Assembly: GCF_902498195.1 (NCBI RefSeq)
Contig: NZ_CABVIY010000001.1
Span: 930,001-994,000 of the forward strand
Length of the DNA stretch: 64,000 bases
Direction: 5' to 3'
Source: Pseudomonas fluorescens
GTDB taxonomy: Bacteria > Pseudomonadota > Gammaproteobacteria > Pseudomonadales > Pseudomonadaceae
Shown: positions 1 through 8,871 of the stretch, piece by piece
Layout of the letters: each line of letters begins with the position of its first letter
How positions within the stretch are numbered: the first letter of the stretch is position 1
Program-made: the position numbers and the translations under genes
The notes under the pieces: model-generated
The model's database searches: none
What the model was told of the DNA's origin: nothing
What the model saw: the letters and a program-made list of their open reading frames with translations, nothing else

Positions 1-1072
1 GGGTGATCAGCCACTGGCAGAAAGCAAAGAAGCCGATGCGCCCGGCATTTTCTTCGGCAAATTCAGCGAGGGCGGCGCTGCGCGGGTTGCGCCATTGCTC
101 GGGCCATTGCCGCCAGTCGAGGTTTTCTCCCTGGGCGGCCCGGGCCTCCTGCAGGGCTTCGAAACGGCAGTGGTTTTCCAGGGCTTCGCCGCCGGCATGG
201 CGGAAGCTGCTGAAGTCGGCATGCAACGGATGCTCACCCTGCACGAAGCCTTCGTAGAGCGCTTGCAACAACCGATGCTTGGCGTCGGCGGCGGTGGGCC
301 AGTCGATCAGCGGCCGTTCTTCAAGCTGCTGGAGTTCGGCGGCCAGGCCGGTGGCATCGATGGCCGCGCGCAGCGCACGCTCGCCGAGGATCGCCCCCGG
401 CGCGCAATACAGGCTGTTAAGGAACAAGCGACTGGAGGGCGAGTAGGGGCTGTAACGCTGGGTGTCACTGGCGAACATGGCGTGCAGCGGGCTGATCGCC
501 AGCGCTTCGGCGCCTCGCTCACCCGCGACCCGGGCCAGATCCTCCAGGGCCTGGGTGTCGCCGAAACCGCCATCGCCGGCACGGCGCAAGGCATACAGCT
601 GCACGCTCAGGCCCCAGGCACGCGGCGTCGGGTTTTCGACCGCATCCCCCACGCTGTAGCAGCGCTCGGGCGCCACGGCCAGGGTGAAGCTCTGGCCATC
701 GATGCTGACGTGCTGGTAACCGACCGGAATCAGCCCCGGCAATGTCGCCTCGGCGTCCAGCTTGAGGTGGAGTCGTGCACCGTCTTCGAGGTGAATCTCG
801 CACGGCGTCAGCGGCTCGAAGTAGTGCGCCAGGTTGAGGCCGACACCGACGTCGGCGGTGATCAGGGGCGGCAGGTGGCGGGTCTGTTGCACCTGCAGCA
901 ATTCGAGCAGGCTGGCGTCGATTTCCTGGGCGCTGCCAGCCGGGTGACCGAGGCCGGTCAGGACATTGCGCAAGACAGCGGGGGCGACTTTTTGCGGGCG
1001 GCCGTTGGCGTCGATCCAGTCGACGGCCAGGCCGGCACGGCTCGCCAGTATTTCAAGCTGCGCATCACTCAT
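1..1072 (-). CDS. malQ: 4-alpha-glucanotransferase (amylomaltase), 3' end off the left edge
   Basis: Cytoplasmic GH77 enzyme that transfers alpha-1,4-glucan chains between maltodextrins. Only the first 357 codons are in the window, and the catalytic residues lie outside. The visible part starts MSDAQLEILASRAG and carries an N-terminal MalQ-type domain. It is followed by conserved barrel-entry motifs, with ALAISPLHAMF near residue 191 and RYSPYSPSSRLFLN near residue 206. Its ATG overlaps the treZ stop codon in an ATGA (1069-1072), so the two are probably translationally coupled. With treZ and glgA upstream on the same strand, it fits the Pseudomonas glycogen/maltodextrin-to-trehalose cluster. 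A full-length protein would be about 690 residues, so roughly half is visible. Confidence 0.9.
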   Translation of the reverse strand, partial: MSDAQLEILASRAGLAVDWIDANGRPQKVAPAVLRNVLTGLGHPAGSAQEIDASLLELLQVQQTRHLPPLITADVGVGLNLAHYFEPLTPCEIHLEDGARLHLKLDAEATLPGLIPVGYQHVSIDGQSFTLAVAPERCYSVGDAVENPTPRAWGLSVQLYALRRAGDGGFGDTQALEDLARVAGERGAEALAISPLHAMFASDTQRYSPYSPSSRLFLNSLYCAPGAILGERALRAAIDATGLAAELQQLEERPLIDWPTAADAKHRLLQALYEGFVQGEHPLHADFSSFRHAGGEALENHCRFEALQEARAAQGENLDWRQWPEQWRNPRSAALAEFAEENAGRIGFFAFCQWLIT

Positions 1073-2865
1073 AGACGCTCTCCATCCGGGGGTAGCAAAG
1101 GGGCCGCGGCCTTGAGGGTGACGATCGCGCAATACGGGGCAAGCGTGCCCCGGTCCAGCAGGTCGGCAGATTGCGCGGGGTGCTCGAACAGCACAATCGC
1201 GTCGGCCTGTGGGGTGTGGACCACCGGTGTGTCGCCGAGGTTCAGGTCAATGCGCAGCAGGCTGCCATCGCCGAGCAGCCAGCGCGCCGATACCGCGCCG
1301 TCGGCCAGCACTTCGGCATTCAATGCCTGGGCGCCGGGCAAGCGCGGGATGATGTGCCGATGGCGAATCTGCAACAGGTGCCGGTACAGGTCGTGGGTGC
1401 TCGATGATTCGCTCGCGGTCAGCCGGGGCCGTGACGCCTCGAACGTCCGGGGCGCATTCGGGTCGGGAATCTGTTCACGTTTATTGGGGTCGGCGAAGGC
1501 GCTGAACGCGGCAAACTCGTTGCGCCGGCCCTCGCGCACCAGGCGCGCCAGCTCACCGTGGTGGCTGGTGAAAAACAGGAACGGCTGCTCGGCGCCACAC
1601 TCGTCCCCCATGAACATCAGCGGAATCATCGGTGACAGCAGCAACAGCGCGGTGGCGGCTGTCAAGGCGTCGGGAGGCGCCAGTTGGTTCAGGCGTTCGC
1701 CAAAGGCGCGGTTGCCGATCTGGTCGTGGTTTTGCAAAAACAGGACGAACGCGCTGGGCGGCAGATGTCCGCTGGATTCGCCGCGTGGCTGGCCATGGCG
1801 GTTGAGGTGGCCTTGAAACACGAAGCCCTGGTTCAGGCAGCGGGCCAGTTGTTCGGTGGGGTTGTGCGCAAAGTCGGCGTAATAGGCATCGGTTTCGCCG
1901 GTCAACAGCACGTGCAGGGCGTTATGGCCGTCGTCATTCCATTGCGCGTCATAGCCTTGCTCCAGCAGGCTGGCCTGGTTGTGTTCGTTTTCCAGCATCA
2001 GCCACACGTGCCGCGCCGGATCGGTCTGCTGGCGAATCCTTTGCGCCATGTCCTGGAGAAAATCCGGGCTTTCGATGGCATGCACGGCATCCAAGCGCAA
2101 GCCGTCGAAGCGGTACTCCAGCAACCACATCAAGGCATTGTCGATGAAAAAATCGCGCACCTCGCGCCGGCGGAAATCGATCGCCGCTCCCCAGGGTGTG
2201 TGTTTGTCTTCGTTGAAGAAACCCTTGGCGTACCGATGCAGGTAATTGCCATCGGGGCCGAAGTGGTTGTAGACCACGTCGAGGATCACCGCCAGGCCAT
2301 GGCCGTGGGCGGTGTCGATCAGGTGCTTGAGCTGTTCGGGTGAACCATAGGACGCCTGGGGCGCGTAGTGCAGCACCCCGTCGTAGCCCCAATTGCGTTC
2401 ACCGGGGAACTGCGCGATGGGCATCAGTTCGATGGCGGTAATGCCCAGCTCGACCAGGCGTGTCAGATGCTGCTCGACGGCCTGGAAACCGCCGAGCGCA
2501 CCGACGTGCAGCTCGTAAATGACCGCCTGGTTCCACGGTCGCCCCAGCCAGTGGCTGTGTTGCCACGGGTAGGCGTGGGGGTCGACCACCACGCTGGGCT
2601 GGTCGATGCCTCCGGCCTGGGCACGGGAGGCCGGGTCGGGCACCTCCAGCTCTCCGTCGATGTTGAATCGGTAGAGCGTGCCCGCCGGGCAGCGGGTGTT
2701 GATCACGAACCAGCCGTCAGCCTGAGGCAACAACGGCAAGGACTGTCCATTTTCCAGTTCGACACTGACGTAGAACGCATCTGGCGCCCACAACGCAAAT
2801 TGCGTGTGTTCCGCGTCCAGCATGATTGCGCCGTGGGGCCAGGTCTCAAGGGTCCGTAACGGCAT
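1069..2865 (-). CDS. treZ: Malto-oligosyltrehalose trehalohydrolase
   Basis: GH13 enzyme that releases trehalose from maltooligosyl-trehalose in the TreY/TreZ pathway. The 598-residue product begins MPLRTLETWPHGA, with a CBM48-like N-terminal domain over about residues 1-100. It then has the GH13 signature regions: DVVYNHFGP near 196, FDGLRLDAVHA with the nucleophile Asp near 259, LMLENEHN with the acid/base Glu near 292, and FLQNHDQIGNR further on. A longer reading frame reaches 2925, but the start at 2865 has an AGAGG Shine-Dalgarno and matches the usual family N-terminus. It lies 13 bases after the glgA stop and overlaps malQ by 4 bases, which suggests one transcript. Confidence 0.93.
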   Translation of the reverse strand: MPLRTLETWPHGAIMLDAEHTQFALWAPDAFYVSVELENGQSLPLLPQADGWFVINTRCPAGTLYRFNIDGELEVPDPASRAQAGGIDQPSVVVDPHAYPWQHSHWLGRPWNQAVIYELHVGALGGFQAVEQHLTRLVELGITAIELMPIAQFPGERNWGYDGVLHYAPQASYGSPEQLKHLIDTAHGHGLAVILDVVYNHFGPDGNYLHRYAKGFFNEDKHTPWGAAIDFRRREVRDFFIDNALMWLLEYRFDGLRLDAVHAIESPDFLQDMAQRIRQQTDPARHVWLMLENEHNQASLLEQGYDAQWNDDGHNALHVLLTGETDAYYADFAHNPTEQLARCLNQGFVFQGHLNRHGQPRGESSGHLPPSAFVLFLQNHDQIGNRAFGERLNQLAPPDALTAATALLLLSPMIPLMFMGDECGAEQPFLFFTSHHGELARLVREGRRNEFAAFSAFADPNKREQIPDPNAPRTFEASRPRLTASESSSTHDLYRHLLQIRHRHIIPRLPGAQALNAEVLADGAVSARWLLGDGSLLRIDLNLGDTPVVHTPQADAIVLFEHPAQSADLLDRGTLAPYCAIVTLKAAAPLLPPDGERL

Positions 2866-2878
2866 CTTGAAAGCCTCT

Positions 2879-4465
2879 TTACTGTTTGTGCGATTTCCCC
2901 AGTGCTTTGGCCACCAGTTGTTCATAGAGTTCGGCGTAGGGTTCGACCGCCTGGCACCAGTTGAAAGGTTGCGTCATCGCCCGGCAGCGCATGGCGTTCA
3001 GCAGTTCCGGGAAGGCGAATACCTTGAAGGCGCGGCTCAGCGCTTCCTGATAGCTCTCAACCGTCGATTCGTCGAACAGGAAACCGGTCACGCCGTTTTC
3101 GATGGTGTCGGCCAGACCGCCGGTATTGCGCGCCACCGGCAACGAACCGAAGCGCTGGGCGTACATCTGGCTCAGGCCGCAAGGTTCATAACGCGAAGGC
3201 ATCAGCAGGAAATCGCTGCCGGCGAACATGCGGCGGGCGTCGGTTTCATTGAAGCCGATGCGCACACCGATCTGCCCGGGGAAACGCAGGGCCAGTTCGC
3301 GCATGGCTTGTTCTTCCTCCGGCTCGCCGCGACCGATGATCGCGATTTGCCCGCCGGATTTGACGATGTATTCGGAGACCGCTTCGGTCAGGTCCAGGCC
3401 TTTCTGGTAGACCAGGCGCGAGACCACGGCAAACAGCGGGCCTTGCGAGTCTTCCAGGCCGAACAGCTGGCGCACGTGGTCGGCATTGACCGCCTTGCCT
3501 TCCCAGTCGCCAATGCTGAAAGGACGGAACAGGTGCGCGTCGGTGGCGGCGTCCCAGCTTTCGTCGATGCCGTTGGGAATGCCGCTGAGCAGGCCTTGCT
3601 GGGTCTTGGCGGCGAGGAAGCCGTCCAGGCCGCAGCCAAAGGCAGGGGTGGTGATTTCCTGGGCGTAGGTCGCGCTGACCGTGGTGATGTGGCTCGAATA
3701 GGCCATGCCGGCCTTGAGGAACGACATCTTGCCGTAGAACTCCATGCCTTCCTGTTGCAGCGCGTGATGGGGGATGCCCAGTTCAGGGCAGGACCCCAGG
3801 CTGGTGACACCCTGGTACGCCAGGTTATGGATGGTGAACAGGGTCGGCGTGCGCTGCCCGCGCCAGTGCATGTAGGCGGGTGCCAGGCCGGCCGGCCAGT
3901 CGTGGGCGTGCACCAGGTCCGGGCACCAGTGGATTTGTGCCAGGTTGGCGGCGATGTCGGCGGCCGCCAGGCCCAGGCGGGCGAAGCGAATATGGTTGTC
4001 GGGCCAGTCGCGGCCATTGTTGGCGCCGTAGGGCGAACCTTCGCGCTCGTAGAGTTCAGGGCAGATCAACACGTAAATGACCAGGCCATCGGGCATGTCC
4101 ATGCGCCCGATCTTGCACGGTGGCAGCGCGGCATGCCCGCCCAGTTCACCGATGATGTGGATCGGGTTTTCGCTGTGCAGCACCTGCGGATAGCCGGGGA
4201 TCAACACTCGCACATCGTGCAGATGGGTCATGGCCCGGGGCAGGGCGGCGGAAACGTCACCCAGGCCGCCGGTTTTCACCAGGTCGGCGATCTCCGAGGT
4301 CACGAACAACACTTTTTTCCGGTTGGGATTCTGATGGGCCACTGGTGTCAGCGTTCTGGTGCCGGTCACGCTGATCGACTGGGCAGTGGGAGCACTGACG
4401 GCGCTCGATTCGCCGACATGCTGATGAGCACGTTCTCCCTGAACATCTAAAGCCGCACTTATCAT
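2879..4465 (-). CDS. glgA: Glycogen synthase (ADP-glucose type, GT5)
   Basis: Makes alpha-1,4-glucan from ADP-glucose in the cytoplasm. The 528-residue product has the GT5 N-terminal donor motif KTGGLGD at residues 64-70. Near its C-terminus it has the conserved segment LLMPSRYEPCGLSQMYAQR and the following GGLADTIENG. About 47 residues precede the conserved domain, so it is longer than the 477-residue E. coli enzyme. The start at 4465 was chosen because GGGAG lies just upstream and the reading frame above it is unlike the family. It is the first gene of a glgA-treZ-malQ unit. The pairing of synthase and TreZ suggests the cell both makes alpha-glucan and converts it to trehalose. Confidence 0.93.
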   Translation of the reverse strand: MISAALDVQGERAHQHVGESSAVSAPTAQSISVTGTRTLTPVAHQNPNRKKVLFVTSEIADLVKTGGLGDVSAALPRAMTHLHDVRVLIPGYPQVLHSENPIHIIGELGGHAALPPCKIGRMDMPDGLVIYVLICPELYEREGSPYGANNGRDWPDNHIRFARLGLAAADIAANLAQIHWCPDLVHAHDWPAGLAPAYMHWRGQRTPTLFTIHNLAYQGVTSLGSCPELGIPHHALQQEGMEFYGKMSFLKAGMAYSSHITTVSATYAQEITTPAFGCGLDGFLAAKTQQGLLSGIPNGIDESWDAATDAHLFRPFSIGDWEGKAVNADHVRQLFGLEDSQGPLFAVVSRLVYQKGLDLTEAVSEYIVKSGGQIAIIGRGEPEEEQAMRELALRFPGQIGVRIGFNETDARRMFAGSDFLLMPSRYEPCGLSQMYAQRFGSLPVARNTGGLADTIENGVTGFLFDESTVESYQEALSRAFKVFAFPELLNAMRCRAMTQPFNWCQAVEPYAELYEQLVAKALGKSHKQ

Positions 4466-5065
4466 ATGAATCTCCCGTGTTGTTGATCTAATTCTTAGCT
4501 CTGGCAAACGGTGTTTCATGACCACGTCCTGTGGCCGGGCGCAAAAGCGCTGCACATCAGTGGCAGGCGCTGCCCAATGCGCTGAAGCAGAATGGGTGGA
4601 GTAGCCATTGCAAGGATTGCACCAGTCGCAACGCACTTACCTTTCAGTCGACCGATCACCAATAGCGAAAGTTTCGATTATTTTTCCGCTTTGTGACCGA
4701 CCGGTTTTGCCTCGCGAAAGTGAGCCTAGACCAGAACTTAGAGCGGTAAAGCCCGAATGGCAAAATTGTTCGACAATCGGTTCAAAGAGGTACGGACGTG
4801 CCGGATAGAGGGGCGAACGCACCGACGAAGGGCAGGTTTTTTTGTGAAAACGAATGAAAAAGAAGCAGAACTGTCACATCGGTGTGCGTGGGTGAACAGT
4901 TGGTTTGCACCATTGCGGTGCATGATTTTGCGTGGTGTGGTGTTCGTGAGGGCCTTTTCGCGAGCAAGCCCGCTCCCACATTGGATCTCCATTGAACACC
5001 GGTTTTGTGTGCAACACAGATCCAATGTGGGAGCGGGCTTGCTCGCGAAGAACGATAACGCGGTA
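4466..5065. other. 600-base intergenic stretch upstream of glgA
   Basis: No convincing gene was found here. The only structure recognised is the palindromic repeat pair at 4957-5049 next to the dehydrogenase stop codon. The AT-richer part (4640-4870) presumably holds the glgA promoter, but no clear -35/-10 pair was found. Short open frames here lack Shine-Dalgarno sequences and recognisable products. Confidence 0.6.
4957..5049. repeat. REP-type inverted pair, family A
   Basis: Two arms of about 24 bases, TTCGCGAGCAAGCCCGCTCC at 4957 and its complement ending at 5049, are separated by about 45 bases. It is the first of seven family A pairs in the window. It lies just beyond the 3' end of the dehydrogenase gene. 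Confidence 0.88.
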
Positions 5066-6019
5066 TCAGTTCAGCAGCCGGATCGGCTCCCCGGCGGACC
5101 AAGCCCGAATGTCCTCGATCATCTGCGAGAAAAACAGCTGGTAATTCTGCTGGCTCACATACCCCACATGGGGCGTGGCCAGTACATTCTCCAGCGTCCT
5201 GAACGGATGATGGGCCGACAACGGCTCGACATCGAACACATCCAGTGCCGCCCCCGCCAGACGCTGTTTCTGCAAAGCCTTGATCAGCGCCGCTTCATCG
5301 ACAATCGGCCCGCGCGCGGTGTTGACCAGCAGCGCAGTGGGCTTCATCCAGCCCAGCGCCTCGGCGTTCACCAGCCCTCGGGAGCGGTCGCTGAGGACCA
5401 GGTGCACCGACAACACATCGGCCTGCTCGAACAGTTCCTGCTTGCTGACATAGGTCACGCCCACTTCCCCGGCGCGTTCTGCCGTGAGGTTTTCACTCCA
5501 GGCGATCACACGCATGCCGAACACCTGGCCGAACTGGGCGACACGCTGGCCGATGCTGCCCAGGCCGAGGATCGCCAGGGTCTTGCCATGCAGGTCGCCG
5601 CCCAGGCCTTGTTGCCACTGACCGGCGCGCAAGGCATTGGCTTCGGCCACCAGGTTGCGGGTGGCGGCCATGATCAGGGCCCAGGTCAGTTCCGGCGCGG
5701 CATGCTTGTAGCTGTCGGTGCCGCACACCTGGATGCCCAGCTCGGCGGCGGCCTTGAAGTCGAGGGCGGCGTTGCGCATGCCGCCGGTCACCAGCAGCTT
5801 GAGCCTGGGCAAGCGCCGTAGCAGGTCTTCGTCGAAGCGGGTGCGCTCTCGCATGACGCAAATCACGTCGAACCCGGCCAGGCGTTCTGCCAACGCTGCG
5901 TTGTCGGCGGGGTAGTCGTGGATGAAGTTCACTTGCCCGATGTCGTCCAGCGACGACCAGTCGACCACGTCACGGGCCACATCCTGCCAATCGTCAATCA
6001 CTGCAATCTGCACCGCCAT
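5066..6019 (-). CDS. D-2-hydroxyacid dehydrogenase family protein
   Basis: NAD(P)-dependent oxidoreductase of the D-isomer 2-hydroxyacid dehydrogenase family; the substrate cannot be read from sequence. The 317-residue product has the Rossmann motif LGLGSIGQRVAQFG. The catalytic trio appears in the usual contexts: Arg in NTARGPIVDEAAL, Glu in DVEPL and His in ATPHVGYVS. The start MAVQIAVIDDWQD at 6019 has GAGGTAAGG upstream. An in-frame ATG at 6037 would overlap the hydrolase gene by 8 bases and is less likely. Only about 10 bases separate it from the upstream hydrolase, so the two are probably co-transcribed. Confidence 0.85.
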   Translation of the reverse strand: MAVQIAVIDDWQDVARDVVDWSSLDDIGQVNFIHDYPADNAALAERLAGFDVICVMRERTRFDEDLLRRLPRLKLLVTGGMRNAALDFKAAAELGIQVCGTDSYKHAAPELTWALIMAATRNLVAEANALRAGQWQQGLGGDLHGKTLAILGLGSIGQRVAQFGQVFGMRVIAWSENLTAERAGEVGVTYVSKQELFEQADVLSVHLVLSDRSRGLVNAEALGWMKPTALLVNTARGPIVDEAALIKALQKQRLAGAALDVFDVEPLSAHHPFRTLENVLATPHVGYVSQQNYQLFFSQMIEDIRAWSAGEPIRLLN

Positions 6020-6029
6020 CAGCCTTACC

Positions 6030-7055
6030 TCATTCACGCACGGGATTGGTTTTGTTCAGCCAGTCAAGCAACGCCTTGTGAAACTGCGCCGGTTCTTCCA
6101 TTTGCGGCGCGTGGCCCATGCCGGGGAATTCCACCAGGGTCGATTGCGCAATCAGTTTGGCCACTTGTTTACCGAGCACGTCGTAGTGACCCAGCTTCGC
6201 CTTGACCTCGGGGGAGGCGATATCGCTGCCGATGGCCGTGGTATCGGACGTGCCGATCAGCAACAGGGTCGGCATCTTCAGGTTGTGGAATTCGTAGTAC
6301 ACCGGCTGGGTGAAGATCATGTCGTAGATCAACGCCGAATTCCACGCGACTTGCGTATGCCCCGGGCCTTTATTGAGGCCGGCGAGCATGTCCACCCAGC
6401 GATCGAACTCAGGCTTCCAGCGCCCGCCGTAATAGGTATTGCGTTCGTAGGCGCGGATGCCGTCGGCGCTGAGCTTGAGTTCGCGCGCGTACCATTGATC
6501 GACCGTGCGATAAGGCACGCCGAGGGCCTTCCAGTCTTCCAGGCCGATGGGGTTGACCAACGCCAGTTGATCGACCTGTTCGGGGTACTGCAGGGCGTAG
6601 CGGGTGGCGAGCATGCCGCCGGTGGAGTGGCCCAGCAGGGTGGCCTTCTGGATGCCGAGGGCCTTGAGCAATTGCTGGGTGTTAGCCGCCAGTTGCTGGA
6701 AGCTGTACTGGTAGTGATCAGGCTTGCTCGATGTACAGAAACCGATCTGGTCGGGAGCGATGACCCGGTAGCCGGCGTCGCTGAGCGCTTTTATCGAGGT
6801 GTCCCAGGTCGCGCCGCAAAAATTCTTGCCGTGCATCAGTACCACGCTGCGGCCGTTGGCCTTGCCATGGGCGGCGACGTCCATGTAGCCCATTTGCAGG
6901 GATTTGCCCTGGGACTCGAAGGCGAAGTGCTTGACGGTGTAGGGATACTCGAAGCCTTCCAGCTGCGGCCCGTACTCCGGGCCTTCGGCAGCGATGACGG
7001 GCAGGGCGGCGGTCAACAGCAGGCCGGGCAGCCAGCGGGTGAGGGTCAAGGGCAT
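6030..7055 (-). CDS. Secreted alpha/beta hydrolase
   Basis: A 341-residue alpha/beta-fold hydrolase with an N-terminal signal peptide (LPGLLLTAALPVIAA, cleavage near residue 23), so probably periplasmic. The oxyanion region LMHGKNFCG, nucleophile elbow GHSTGG and C-terminal GMGHAPQ supply the expected Ser and His of the triad. The substrate is unknown. The start at 7055 is supported by CGGAG upstream. It sits 83 bases after the YqaA-like gene and ends 10 bases before the dehydrogenase start, so it belongs to a minus-strand run of four genes. Confidence 0.82.
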   Translation of the reverse strand: MPLTLTRWLPGLLLTAALPVIAAEGPEYGPQLEGFEYPYTVKHFAFESQGKSLQMGYMDVAAHGKANGRSVVLMHGKNFCGATWDTSIKALSDAGYRVIAPDQIGFCTSSKPDHYQYSFQQLAANTQQLLKALGIQKATLLGHSTGGMLATRYALQYPEQVDQLALVNPIGLEDWKALGVPYRTVDQWYARELKLSADGIRAYERNTYYGGRWKPEFDRWVDMLAGLNKGPGHTQVAWNSALIYDMIFTQPVYYEFHNLKMPTLLLIGTSDTTAIGSDIASPEVKAKLGHYDVLGKQVAKLIAQSTLVEFPGMGHAPQMEEPAQFHKALLDWLNKTNPVRE

Positions 7056-7138
7056 GGGTGAACTCCGTTGAAAATCTGCCGATGCTGGACCGGCATGATT
7101 AGGGCGACATTAAACAGGCAATCGCCACCGCGGTTGGT

Positions 7139-7576
7139 TCAACCCATCCAGCCCAGCGTGGCCAGGGCTAACACGCCATAACGGGCACCCTTGGCCAGGG
7201 TCACGATCAGCAGGAACCGCCCCAGCGGCTCGCGCATCACGCCGGCCACCAGTGTCAGCGGATCGCCGATCACCGGCAGCCAGCTGAGCAGCAGCGACCA
7301 GTGTCCGTAGCGTTGATAGTGGATTCGGGCTTTTTCCAGATGCGCTTCGCTGACCGGGAACCAGCGCCGGTCCCGGAAGCGTTCGATGCCGCGCCCCAGC
7401 CACCAGTTCACCAGCGAGCCGAGGACATTGCCCAGCGTCGCCACCGCCAGCAGCGACCCTAGCCAGTACTTGTCGCTGAGCAGCAGCCCGACCAGCACGG
7501 CCTCCGATTGCAGGGGCAGCAGGGTCGCGGCGCCGAAGGCCGCCACGAACAAGCCGAGGTAGGCGCCGAAAATCAA
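7139..7576 (-). CDS. YqaA family inner-membrane protein (DedA/VTT-like), TTG start
   Basis: A 145-residue membrane protein with at least three hydrophobic segments and the family feature FGAATLLPLQSEAVL near the N-terminus. It also has LVNWWLGRGIERF and a later WLPVIGDPLTLVAG. Relatives belong to the SNARE-associated/VTT group, some of which act in lipid flipping or metal handling; no specific role can be read here. The apparent start is TTG at 7574-7576, overlapping the TGA of the DUF411 gene. No in-frame ATG or GTG lies nearby upstream, which argues for coupled translation with DUF411. Confidence 0.8.
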   Translation of the reverse strand: MIFGAYLGLFVAAFGAATLLPLQSEAVLVGLLLSDKYWLGSLLAVATLGNVLGSLVNWWLGRGIERFRDRRWFPVSEAHLEKARIHYQRYGHWSLLLSWLPVIGDPLTLVAGVMREPLGRFLLIVTLAKGARYGVLALATLGWMG

Positions 7577-8019
7577 TGGGCGGGGTAGTCCGCCACGACC
7601 AGGTCCGTGCCGTCCTTTTTCAGGCCGATCACTTGATAGGCATCGCTCATACCGTCCATTTCCATGCCGGGCGAACCCATGGGCATGCCGGGGGCGGCCA
7701 CGCCCAACAGGTCATCGCGTTTGCTCAGCGCCAGTACCTGCTCGGCTGGCACATGGCCTTCGACGAATTTGCCATTGATCAGGCCGGTATGGCAGGACGC
7801 CAGGCGCGGTGGCACGCCGTGCTGTTGCTTGAACTCGCTCATGTTGGCTTCGACATGATCCTCGACCTTGAAACCGTTGGCTTCCAGGTGGCTGATCCAC
7901 TTCTTGCAGCAGCCACAGTTGGCGTCGCGGTGGACTTCGATGGGGATCAGGTCGGCGGCCTGGGCCATCGAGGAAATGAGCAGGGCACTCAAGGCAGTCA
8001 GACGAAGAGAGGTTCGCAT
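7573..8019 (-). CDS. DUF411 periplasmic metal-binding protein
   Basis: A 148-residue protein with a signal peptide (LTALSALLISSMAQAAD). It carries the DUF411 hallmark HRDANCGCCKKW, with three cysteines in CGCC context, and a second Cys/His site in RLASCHTG. Proteins of this family occur in copper and other metal resistance loci. A late Met-rich stretch (GMPMGSPGMEMDGM) would suit copper binding. Its stop codon overlaps the TTG start of the YqaA-like gene. No CopA, CopB or CusRS-type genes are nearby, so a copper role is inferred from family features only. Confidence 0.85.
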   Translation of the reverse strand: MRTSLRLTALSALLISSMAQAADLIPIEVHRDANCGCCKKWISHLEANGFKVEDHVEANMSEFKQQHGVPPRLASCHTGLINGKFVEGHVPAEQVLALSKRDDLLGVAAPGMPMGSPGMEMDGMSDAYQVIGLKKDGTDLVVADYPAH

Positions 8020-8229
8020 GTCGGAATATGTCTCGGATTGCGGGCGAAAAAACGCATTCTGACCGGTTTTCCCGGCCAGACCTTCAAGGAGTGTTTCTAA
8101 TTACTACAAGCTGGCAGTCGTATGATCCCGGACCAGGGCTGTCAGGCAGATGAGCGGGACATGACGAAATTGTCAGGTTGGCCGCTGAGCGCCGGATCAG
8201 GCGCTCAGGGTGTTGGCTGGGTGGGTGTA

Positions 8230-8370
8230 TCAACGATGTGGGTAATAACCCGGTCCGCCCCGGTCGTCGTAATGATGATCATGGTGCCAGCCACCGTGGG
8301 GGAAAACGATGCAACCACTCAGGGACAGCAGGGCCAGCAGGGGAATCAGCAGTGTGATTCGACGCAACAT
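8230..8370 (-). CDS. Small lipoprotein, 46 residues
   Basis: A very short predicted outer- or inner-membrane lipoprotein. It has a basic start (MLRRIT), a hydrophobic core and a clear lipobox LSGC, so the mature chain begins at that Cys. The tail is rich in His, Asp, Gly and Tyr (GGWHHDHHYDDRGG). The start at 8370 has GAGGA upstream. The longer frame to 8505 has no such site and an unlikely N-terminus. The His-rich tail could bind metal, but nothing else supports that. A hairpin without a T-run (8185-8208) lies downstream. Confidence 0.7.
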   Translation of the reverse strand: MLRRITLLIPLLALLSLSGCIVFPHGGWHHDHHYDDRGGPGYYPHR

Positions 8371-8540
8371 TTGAAAATCCTCATGGTTATCGCCGCTATG
8401 AAGCCAAAACGCTTCATCGGCTGTAACATGTGACCCTGTTTGCTGCGCCCCATCCCCGAGAAACGGTAGGGGTTTGGCATGCATCCGGATACAAAGCGGA
8501 TACATTTTTTCAGTTTCAGGCTTAAGTTCAGGAAAGGCTA

Positions 8541-8729
8541 ATGACCCAGTCGCAACGTTTGAAATATTCCCTTCTGATCGCCCTCGTGGTGCTGGGGATC
8601 ATGTTTGGCCTGTCGTATTTGCAGAACATCGGCGTCATCAGCGAAAAACTGTTCCAGTACATCGCCATTGGCGTGGCGGTGATCGTGGTGGTCATCAATG
8701 GCGTGATGCGGCGCAAGGTCAAGCCCTGA
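8541..8729 (+). CDS. Small membrane protein, 62 residues
   Basis: A 62-residue protein with two hydrophobic helices (SLLIALVVLGIMFGLSYL and IAIGVAVIVVVINGVM) and a basic C-terminus (RRKVKP), consistent with an inner-membrane hairpin. An AGGAAAGGCTA sequence lies just before the ATG. No function is assigned. It stands alone, divergent from the small lipoprotein gene and followed by a palindromic repeat. Confidence 0.75.
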   Translation: MTQSQRLKYSLLIALVVLGIMFGLSYLQNIGVISEKLFQYIAIGVAVIVVVINGVMRRKVKP

Positions 8730-8766
8730 CGATTGATGGCGCTCCCGCTACCTGCGCGGGAGCTGT

Positions 8767-8855
8767 GTAGGAGCTGTCGAGTGCAAACGAGGCTGCGATC
8801 TTTTGATCTTGTATTAAAGCAAGATCAAAAGATCGCAGCCTTCGGCAGCTCCTAC
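8767..8855. repeat. Palindromic repeat pair, family B
   Basis: Arms begin GTAGGAGCTG and contain GGCTGCGATCTTTTGATC, and the complementary arm ends at 8855. Related copies occur at 34763-34845 and 61701-61782. It lies between the 62-residue protein and the end of the convergent Fur-like gene. Confidence 0.85.
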
Positions 8856-8871
8856 AGGGAAGACAGGCCCG

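Noticed and set aside
95..1816. Long plus-strand open frame (573 codons) opposite malQ and treZ
   Set aside because: It is a shadow of minus-strand genes in GC-rich DNA. The product is repetitive, matches no family, and the opposite strand encodes clear MalQ and TreZ motifs.
2804..4450. Long plus-strand open frame opposite glgA
   Set aside because: The minus strand carries the full GT5 glycogen synthase with its catalytic motifs; the plus frame has no Shine-Dalgarno or recognisable domain.
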